Source: Burkholderiales bacterium 68-10 (GTDB taxonomy: Bacteria; Pseudomonadota; Gammaproteobacteria; Burkholderiales; Burkholderiaceae_C). From it: 36,895 nt of DNA. The notes beneath the pieces are model-generated. The model made no database searches, was not told where the DNA came from, and saw only the letters and a program-made list of their open reading frames with translations. The stretch lies in contig MKTG01000057.1 in the NCBI GenBank assembly GCA_001897615.1, forward strand, positions 18,042-54,936, read 5' to 3'. Shown in pieces: positions 31,730 to 36,895 of the stretch. Within the stretch, counting starts at the first letter, position 1. Each line of letters begins with the position of its first letter. A program made the translations under genes and the position numbers.

Positions 31730-32653
31730 CGTGGTATTTCGGGGCAGGCCGAAGGCCAGCGCCCCCAGCGCGCCCTGGGCCAGGCCGTACAGGCCGTAGA
31801 CCACCGCCACCCCCACCGCCGCCGGCGCCGCCACGCCAAACGGCGCCAGCGCCGCCGCCGCCGCCGCTTCGCGCGTGCCCCAGCCGCCCACGCTGAGCGG
31901 CAGCGCCGCCATCAGGAACACCGGCGCGATGGCCCAGGCCCACACCGCCAGCGGCTGCTGCACGCCCAGCGCCAGCGCGCCGGCCGCCAGCGCCGTCGCC
32001 GACAGCAGCTGCACCGCCACCGAGGCCGCCGCCTGCCAGCCCAGCTGCCGGCGAAAGTCGGGCCGCGCCGCCGCCAGCCGCAGCGGCGCCAGCCAGCCAC
32101 CGGCCCGCGGGCGCTGGCCCAGCAGCGCCGGCAGCGCCCAGGGCAGGGCCAGCCACAGCGCCGTGCCGGCCAGCAGCAGCGGCGCGAAAACTGCCGCCGG
32201 CAGGCGCAGCCAGGGCGCCAGCACCTCGGCGCAGGCGGCCGCGCCCAGGCCGCCGATGGCGCACAGCATCCACAGGCCGCTCACCCGGTCCAGCACCACC
32301 GACCAGCCCGCCGCCGCCGGCGCCTGCCCGGCGCGGCGCAGCATCAGGGCGCGGTACACGTCGCCGCCCACCACGGCGCCGGGCAGCAGGGTGTTCAGGC
32401 CAATGGCCTGGAAGTACCAGCGGCCGGCGTCGGCCCGCGTCAGCTCGGCCCCCAGCCAGCGCGCCAGCGCGCGCCAGCGCAGCGCCGACACGGCGTTGGA
32501 GGCGATGGCCGCCGCCAGCCCGGCCAGCAGCCAGGCCGCATCGGCGTGGCGCAGGGCGGCCAGCACGCGCGCCGGATCGGCCAGCGCCAGCACCGCGGCC
32601 AGCAGCGCCAGCCCGGCCAGGCCGCGCCACAGCGCTTTGGTGCCGCGTTCCAC
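31724..32653 (-). CDS. lysylphosphatidylglycerol synthase TM region/flippase-like membrane protein (YbhN/UPF0104 type)
   Basis: The product is 309 residues with about seven or eight hydrophobic helices. Conserved runs include NAVSALRWRALARWLG, FQAIGLNTLLPGAVVGGDVYRALML, VLDRVSGLW and LPLSVGGWGTREAAA, the pattern of the LPG_synthase_TM/UPF0104 family. Members are proposed lipid-linked sugar flippases or lipid transfer proteins; the substrate here is unknown. Five bp separate it from the ArnC-like gene upstream, so it is co-transcribed with it. A role moving the sugar-lipid made by that enzyme is inferred. It ends in R1 copy i. Confidence 0.85.
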   Translation of the reverse strand: MERGTKALWRGLAGLALLAAVLALADPARVLAALRHADAAWLLAGLAAAIASNAVSALRWRALARWLGAELTRADAGRWYFQAIGLNTLLPGAVVGGDVYRALMLRRAGQAPAAAGWSVVLDRVSGLWMLCAIGGLGAAACAEVLAPWLRLPAAVFAPLLLAGTALWLALPWALPALLGQRPRAGGWLAPLRLAAARPDFRRQLGWQAAASVAVQLLSATALAAGALALGVQQPLAVWAWAIAPVFLMAALPLSVGGWGTREAAAAAALAPFGVAAPAAVGVAVVYGLYGLAQGALGALAFGLPRNTTK

Positions 32654-32655
32654 GC

Positions 32656-32708
32656 TATTTAAACGGTAGCTGTTGGCGTAGGTGGGGCGGGCGCCCGGGC
32701 CTGATTTG
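32656..32708 (+). repeat. R1 hairpin repeat, copy j (encodes end of ArnC-like gene)
   Basis: The sequence runs TATTTAAACGGTAGCTGTTG, then GCGTAGGTGGGGCGGGCGCC, then CGGGCCTGATTTG. Arms GTAGCTGTTGGCG and GGGCGCCCGGGCC with ending TGATTTG follow the R1 pattern, with a changed middle. The copy supplies the TAA stop (32659-32661) and about 15 C-terminal codons (NQARAPAPPTPTATV) of the glycosyltransferase, read on the minus strand. Confidence 0.6.
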
Positions 32709-33681
32709 CCTGTTCATCGCGCAGCACCTCGGTGGCGTGGAACTGCGGCGCCCCGCCGGCCTCGTGGTAGACGCGGATCAGCAGCTCGCCGATCAGCCCG
32801 GCGGCGATCAGCTGCGCGCCCATCAGCAGCAGCATCACGCCCACCAGCAGCAGCGGCCGCCCGCCGATGTCCTCGCCCAGCAGCTTTTGCAGCAGCAGCC
32901 ACAGCAGGATCAGCACCCCCGGCGCGGTCAGCCACAGCCCCAGCCCGCCAAAGGCGTGCAGCGGACGCTGGCGGTAGCGCATGAAGAACACGATCAGGAT
33001 CAGATCGAGGATGACGCGGAAGGTGCGGTCGATGCCGTACTTGGACACCCCGCGCGTGCGCGCGTGGTGGCGCACCGGCACCTCGGCGATGCGCGCGCCC
33101 GCCTCCTTGGCCAGCGAGGGGATGAAGCGGTGCAGCTCGCCGTACAGGCGGATGCGGTCGATGATGGGGCGCCGGTAGGCCTTCAGCGCGCAGCCGTAGT
33201 CGTGCAGGTGCACGCCGGTGGCGCTGGAGATGAGCTTGTTGGCGATGCGGGACGGCAGCTTGCGCGACAGCTCGGCGTCCTGCCGGTCCTTGCGCCAGCC
33301 GCTCACCATGTCGACGTCGGGGTCGGCCTCCAGGCGCGCCAGCAGCAACGGGATGTCGCCGGGCTCGTTCTGCAGGTCGGCGTCCAGCGTCACCACGTAG
33401 CGCCCGCGCACGCGGTCAAAGCCGGCCTGCAGCGCGCTCGACTGGCCATAGTTGCGCGCCAGCAGCACCGGCCGCAGCCAGGGCGTGCTGGCGGCCAGCT
33501 CGCGCAGGCGCTCGCGGCTGCCGTCGGTCGAGCCGTCGTCCACCGCCAGCAGCTCGAAGCCGAGCGCCTGCCCGGCCATGGCCGCGCCGATGCGCGCCAC
33601 CAGATCGGGCAGGTTGTCGACTTCGTTGTAGATCGGCACCACGATGGACACATCGGGGGCCGGGGAGCGGTCGGTGCTCAT
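32659..33681 (-). CDS. ArnC/GtrB-like polyprenyl-phosphate glycosyltransferase
   Basis: The product is 340 residues. N-terminal GT2 domain about 10-230: VSIVVPIYNEVDNLP, VDDGSTDGS, DADLQNEPGDIP, and the ArnC-like run WRKDRQDAELSRKLPSRIANKL...HDYGCALKAYRR. Two C-terminal helices (about 243-264 and 280-310) anchor it in the membrane. It should put a sugar from a nucleotide donor onto undecaprenyl phosphate; in ArnC the sugar is L-Ara4FN, here unknown. ATG 33681 begins MSTDRSPAPDVSIVVPIYN. Divergent from the GT39-like gene (70-bp gap). R1 copy j forms its C-terminus. Confidence 0.9.
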   Translation of the reverse strand: MSTDRSPAPDVSIVVPIYNEVDNLPDLVARIGAAMAGQALGFELLAVDDGSTDGSRERLRELAASTPWLRPVLLARNYGQSSALQAGFDRVRGRYVVTLDADLQNEPGDIPLLLARLEADPDVDMVSGWRKDRQDAELSRKLPSRIANKLISSATGVHLHDYGCALKAYRRPIIDRIRLYGELHRFIPSLAKEAGARIAEVPVRHHARTRGVSKYGIDRTFRVILDLILIVFFMRYRQRPLHAFGGLGLWLTAPGVLILLWLLLQKLLGEDIGGRPLLLVGVMLLLMGAQLIAAGLIGELLIRVYHEAGGAPQFHATEVLRDEQANQARAPAPPTPTATV

Positions 33682-33751
33682 GGGGGCGGGCGCAGGCGGG
33701 ATAATCGCCCGATTGTGCCTTGCGCCGCCGCGGCGCCACCCGCCCCCACCG
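33682..33751. promoter_or_regulatory. divergent promoter between ArnC-like and GT39-like genes
   Basis: The 70-bp gap must hold both promoters. GATAAT at 33700-33705 on the plus strand is a good -10 box for the GT39-like gene; on the minus strand ATTATC in the same place or CACAAT (33713-33718) might serve the other. No -35 is recognisable. SD sequences are weak on both sides. Confidence 0.35.
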
Positions 33752-35266
33752 ATGAGCCTCACCGCCGCGCCCCTGGCGCCGCCCCTGCGATCACCCGTTG
33801 CCCACCCGCTGGCCTGGCTGCTGGCGCTGGCGCTGGCGCATGTGCTGGTGCGCGTGGCCGTCTCGCCGGCGCTCAAGTGGGACGAGGCCGAGCAGATGCT
33901 GTGGTCGCAGCAGCTGGCGCTGGGCTACGGCGCCCAGCCGCCGCTCTACACCTGGCTGCAATGGGGCGTCAACCAGCTCGTCGGCCCCAGCGTGCTGGCG
34001 CTGTCACTGCTCAAGCACGCGCTGCTGGCGCTCACCTACGCCCTGATGTGGCTGGCCGCGCGCGAGCTGCTGGACGAGCGCGGCGCCTGGTGGGCGTCGG
34101 CCAGCATGATGCTGCTGCCGACCCTGGGCTGGTACTCGGTGCGCGACCACACCCACACCATCCTGGTCACCGCCATGGCCTGCGGCGCCTGGTGGCTGCT
34201 GCTGCGCCTGGTGCGCCGGCCGCGCCCGCTGGACTTCGCGGCGCTGGGGCTGGTGTGCGGCCTGGGCATGCTGGCCAAGTACAGCTTCGCGCTGGTGGCC
34301 GGCGCCATGCTGCTGGCGGCGCTGTCGGAGCCGCGGGCGCGCCGCGCCCTGCTGTCGCGCGGCTGGTGGTGGGCACCGCTGGTGGGCCTGCTGGTGGTCG
34401 GGCCGCACCTGGTCTGGCTGCTGTCGCACCTGCACGAAGCCACCGTGGGCACCCTCGACAAGATGGAGATCCAGGCTGCCAGCGGGCCGCTCAAGGGCGC
34501 GCGCCACCTGCTGCAGGGCCTGGCCGGCACGCTGCTGCTGTTTGCGCTGTTCGCGCTGTGGGCGTTTCGCGGCGCCTGCTGGCGCGCCCCGCTGCAGCCG
34601 GTGGCGCCCTGGGCGCAGCGGGTGTTCGTGCGCTACCTGGCGCTGGTGCTGGCGGCGCTGCTGGCCATGGTGCTGGCCGGGGTGACCGAGTTCAAGGGCC
34701 GCTGGCTGCTGCCGCTGCTGTGCGTGGTGCCGCTGGCGGCCTTCGCGGCGCGGCCCGAGCTGCGGCGCCACCCGCGCGCCGGACGCTACACCGGCGCCGT
34801 GGTCGCCATGGCGCTGCTGATCCTGCTGGCGGCCGGCGTGCGGCCCTGGTTCAGCGGCCTGCGCGGCGAGGTCGACGAGCTCAACCACCCGGCGGCCGAG
34901 CTTGGCGCCGCCCTGAGCGCCGCCGGCTACGACGGCCGCGGCCCCATCATCGCCGCCGACCACATGATGGCCGGCCTGTTGCGCACCCGCTTTCCGCAGG
35001 CCCCCGTGCAGTCGTGCAGCGCGCGCGAGGGCGACCTGCCCGCCTGCGTGGCCGGTCACGTCGCGCGCGCCCGGGCGGCCGGCCAGGGCTGGCTGCTGGT
35101 GTCGCGCGCCGACCGGCTCGAGCCCGGCTGGTGGGCGCAGGCCACCGCGCGCCTGCCGGCGCCAGCGCCGGTGCGCGCCATCGAGCTGCCCTTCCGCATG
35201 GTGCGCGCCGGCACGGCGCCGGCGCATTACCAGTACCTGTGGCAGCCGCCGCAGGCGCCGCGATGA
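33752..35266 (+). CDS. GT39-family (ArnT/PMT-like) membrane glycosyltransferase
   Basis: The product is 504 residues with about ten hydrophobic helices in the first 370 residues and a soluble C-terminal domain. The periplasmic acidic motif of the family is in [32 protein letters not shown] (D/E near residue 40), and [17 protein letters not shown] follows. Such enzymes transfer a sugar from a polyprenyl phosphate to lipid A, protein or glycan in the periplasm; acceptor unknown. ATG 33752 begins [12 protein letters not shown]; an upstream in-frame extension to 33644 would run over the divergent gene. It is divergent from the ArnC-like gene and 43 bp from ugd. Confidence 0.85.
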   Translation: MSLTAAPLAPPLRSPVAHPLAWLLALALAHVLVRVAVSPALKWDEAEQMLWSQQLALGYGAQPPLYTWLQWGVNQLVGPSVLALSLLKHALLALTYALMWLAARELLDERGAWWASASMMLLPTLGWYSVRDHTHTILVTAMACGAWWLLLRLVRRPRPLDFAALGLVCGLGMLAKYSFALVAGAMLLAALSEPRARRALLSRGWWWAPLVGLLVVGPHLVWLLSHLHEATVGTLDKMEIQAASGPLKGARHLLQGLAGTLLLFALFALWAFRGACWRAPLQPVAPWAQRVFVRYLALVLAALLAMVLAGVTEFKGRWLLPLLCVVPLAAFAARPELRRHPRAGRYTGAVVAMALLILLAAGVRPWFSGLRGEVDELNHPAAELGAALSAAGYDGRGPIIAADHMMAGLLRTRFPQAPVQSCSAREGDLPACVAGHVARARAAGQGWLLVSRADRLEPGWWAQATARLPAPAPVRAIELPFRMVRAGTAPAHYQYLWQPPQAPR

Positions 35267-35309
35267 GCGCCATCGCCGCCGGCGGCCACCAACCACTCAG
35301 GACCCTCCC

Positions 35310-36653
35310 ATGAACGTCACCGTTTTCGGCACCGGCTACGTCGGCCTGGTGCAGGGCGCCGTGCTGGCCGACGTCGGCCACCACGTGCTGTGCATCGACA
35401 TCGACGCCGCCAAGGTGGCGGCGCTGCGCGCCGGCCGCATCCCGATCCACGAGCCCGGCCTGGACGCCCTGGTGCAGGCCGGCCAGGCCGCCGGGCGGCT
35501 GCGCTTTTCCACCGACGCCGCCGAGGGCGTGGCCCATGGCGAGCTGCTGTTCCTGGCCGTCGGCACCCCGCCCGACGAAGACGGCAGCGCCGACCTGCAG
35601 CACGTGCTGGCGGTGGCGCGCGCCATCGCCAGCCACATGGACGGCCCGCGCACCATCGTCAACAAGTCCACCGTGCCCGTGGGCACCGCCGAGCGCGTGG
35701 CCAACGCCGTGCGCGCCGTGCTGCGCGAGCGCGGGGCGGACATCGCCTTCGACGTCGTCTCCAACCCCGAATTCCTCAAGGAAGGCGCGGCCGTGGCCGA
35801 CTGCCAGCGGCCCGACCGCATCGTCATCGGCACCGACAGCCCCGCCGCCGAGCGCCGCCTGCGCGAGCTGTACGCCCCCTTCAACCGCAACCACGACCGC
35901 ATGGTGGTGATGGACGTCAAGAGCGCCGAACTCACCAAGTACGCCGCCAACGCCATGCTGGCCACCAAGATCAGCTTCATCAACGAGATCGCGGCGCTGG
36001 CCGAGCGCCTGGGCGCCGACGTCGAGGCCGTGCGCCGCGGCATCGGCAGCGACCCGCGCATCGGCTACCACTTCATCTACCCCGGCATGGGCTACGGCGG
36101 CAGCTGCTTTCCCAAGGACGTCAAGGCGCTCATCCACACCGCCCGGCAGGCTGGCTTCGAACCCGAGCTGCTGCAGGCCGTGGAGCGCCGCAACCAGGCC
36201 CAGCGCCAGGCGCTGGGCCAGCGCATCGTCGCCCACTACGGCGGCAGCCTGCGCGGCAAGACCATCGCCGTCTGGGGCCTGGCCTTCAAGCCCGACACCG
36301 ACGACATGCGCGAAGCCCCCAGCCGCACCCTGCTGGCCCAGCTGTGGGCCGCCGGCGCCCAGGTGCGCGCGCACGACCCCGTGGCCATGGACGAAGCGCG
36401 CCGCCTGTTCGGCCCGCGGCCCGACCTGCAACTGTGCGACAGCCCGGCCCAGGCCCTGCAGGGCGCCCACGCGCTGGCCATCGTCACCGAATGGAAGCAG
36501 TTTCGCGTGCCCGACTTCGACCAGATGGCGCGCCTGCTGGCCGACCGCATCGTCTTCGACGGCCGCAACCTGTACGAGCCCGCGCTGCTGGCGCGCCACG
36601 GCCTGGCCTACGAATCCATCGGCCGCCCGGGCGTGCGGCCGGCGGGCGGTTGA
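35310..36653 (+). CDS. ugd: UDP-glucose 6-dehydrogenase
   Basis: The product is 447 residues, oxidising UDP-glucose to UDP-glucuronate with two NAD+. N-terminal Rossmann motif VFGTGYVGL (5-13), [19 protein letters not shown] and FLKEGAAV are standard; the catalytic Cys is C266 in [10 protein letters not shown], and K209 lies in the helix [20 protein letters not shown]. The C-terminal domain ends with [12 protein letters not shown]-glucuronate is a precursor of capsular sugars and of L-Ara4N. It follows the GT39-like gene by 43 bp, with ATG 35310 after AGGACCCTCCC. R1 copy k and R3 copy B lie downstream. Confidence 0.96.
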   Translation: MNVTVFGTGYVGLVQGAVLADVGHHVLCIDIDAAKVAALRAGRIPIHEPGLDALVQAGQAAGRLRFSTDAAEGVAHGELLFLAVGTPPDEDGSADLQHVLAVARAIASHMDGPRTIVNKSTVPVGTAERVANAVRAVLRERGADIAFDVVSNPEFLKEGAAVADCQRPDRIVIGTDSPAAERRLRELYAPFNRNHDRMVVMDVKSAELTKYAANAMLATKISFINEIAALAERLGADVEAVRRGIGSDPRIGYHFIYPGMGYGGSCFPKDVKALIHTARQAGFEPELLQAVERRNQAQRQALGQRIVAHYGGSLRGKTIAVWGLAFKPDTDDMREAPSRTLLAQLWAAGAQVRAHDPVAMDEARRLFGPRPDLQLCDSPAQALQGAHALAIVTEWKQFRVPDFDQMARLLADRIVFDGRNLYEPALLARHGLAYESIGRPGVRPAGG

Positions 36654-36670
36654 GCAAGGATACGCTTCGA

Positions 36671-36719
36671 TTTTGATAGCTGCTGGCGCTCGTCGTGCAA
36701 GCGCTGGCAGCCAATTTTG
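36671..36719 (+). repeat. R1 hairpin repeat, copy k (intact reference copy)
   Basis: The sequence runs TTTTGATAGCTGCTGGCGCT, then CGTCGTGCAAGCGCTGGCAG, then CCAATTTTG. It is the clearest R1 copy: the arms GCTGCTGGCGCT and AGCGCTGGCAGC pair with one internal mismatch around a loop of about 9 nt, flanked by TTTTGATA and AATTTTG. It starts 17 bp after the ugd stop and may act as its terminator. Confidence 0.8.
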
Positions 36720-36740
36720 CTTGCAATCGTCGGCACCTCG

Positions 36741-36891
36741 CACCCCCGTCATTGCGAGGAGGCCGCAGGCCGACGCGGCAATCCAGTGGCGGCGCCGGAA
36801 AGGGGGCGCGGCGCCCGCCCAGCCAGGCGACAGTGAACCACCACGCCCCGCACTGGATCGCCACGGCCTGCGGCCTCGCGATGACGGGGTG
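36741..36891. mobile_element. R3 MITE-like inverted-repeat element, copy B (151 bp)
   Basis: The left arm CACCCCCGTCATTGCGAGGA followed by GGCCGCAGGCCGACGCGGCAATCCAGTG is mirrored on the right by CACTGGATCGCCACGGCCTG, then CGGCCTCGCGATGACGGGGTG (36851-36891). The arms are about 40 bp each with few mismatches around a 62-bp centre. There is no credible coding sequence. It is the same GTCATTGCGAG element type as at 17185-17273, but longer and with better arms. It lies 3' of ugd, after R1 copy k. The rest of 36654-36895 is just these repeats. Confidence 0.8.
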
Positions 36892-36895
36892 AAGA

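Noticed and set aside
32737-35313. Long plus-strand open frame of 858 codons
   Set aside because: It is antisense to the ArnC-like gene and out of frame with the GT39-like gene, both of which have clear family motifs.
34947-36752. Long minus-strand open frame antisense to ugd
   Set aside because: Low-complexity His/Gly/Ala-rich shadow; ugd on the plus strand is certain.

Overview
The window is a 36.9-kb piece of high-GC chromosome from a betaproteobacterium, most likely Burkholderiales, family Comamonadaceae. This rests on gene content and order: a second infA, glyQ-glyS-gmhB-plsC, fabA-fabB, corC-lnt, minCDE, and a LiuR-type regulator beside isovaleryl-CoA dehydrogenase. The genus cannot be fixed from the sequence alone. 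I see no rRNA, tRNA, CRISPR array, prophage or transposase gene. About 39 protein genes are supported.

Layout. 1-2.3 kb: the end of a DUF2189-type membrane protein gene, a DUF2788 gene, and an opposing gene for a two-domain glycosyltransferase with a zinc ribbon between the domains. 2.7-4.8 kb: minC, minD, minE (division-site placement), with a 161-bp inverted-repeat element between minC and minD. 4.9-7.5 kb: a DUF4124-like membrane-anchored protein, a small exported protein, infA behind a long leader, and a Pcm-like methyltransferase. 7.5-15 kb: a minus-strand run whose transcriptional order is liuR, PaaI-type thioesterase, isovaleryl-CoA dehydrogenase, carbonic anhydrase, aceK, thiolase, flavin-type oxidoreductase, SDR. 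A perfect 26-bp palindrome lies between liuR and the thioesterase gene. 15-17.1 kb: a metallo-beta-lactamase-fold hydrolase and a RhlG-like SDR on the plus strand. 17.4-29.5 kb: a second minus-strand run for envelope and housekeeping work: GNAT, corC, lnt, fabA, fabB, glyQ, a VapBC-like toxin-antitoxin pair, glyS, an orphan membrane protein, gmhB, plsC and a YgjP-type metallopeptidase. 29.7-31.5 kb: an Lrp/AsnC regulator divergent from hpd (tyrosine catabolism). 31.7-36.7 kb: a sugar/envelope group consisting of a flippase-like membrane protein, an ArnC-like glycosyltransferase, a GT39-like glycosyltransferase and UDP-glucose dehydrogenase.

Most genes are ordinary core genes. The least ordinary feature is a dense population of small non-coding repeats. 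At least four families occur. The commonest, called R1 here, is a hairpin of about 50 bp seen in about 11 full or partial copies. R1 copies sit mostly at gene 3' ends, sometimes supplying the stop codon or C-terminal codons, and at least two lie in frame inside genes (glyS and the metallopeptidase). Other points worth a second look are the VapBC-like module splitting glyQ from glyS, the altered motif II of GmhB, DnaA-box-like sites upstream of minC, and an Arn-like sugar-transfer set without arnA/arnB nearby.
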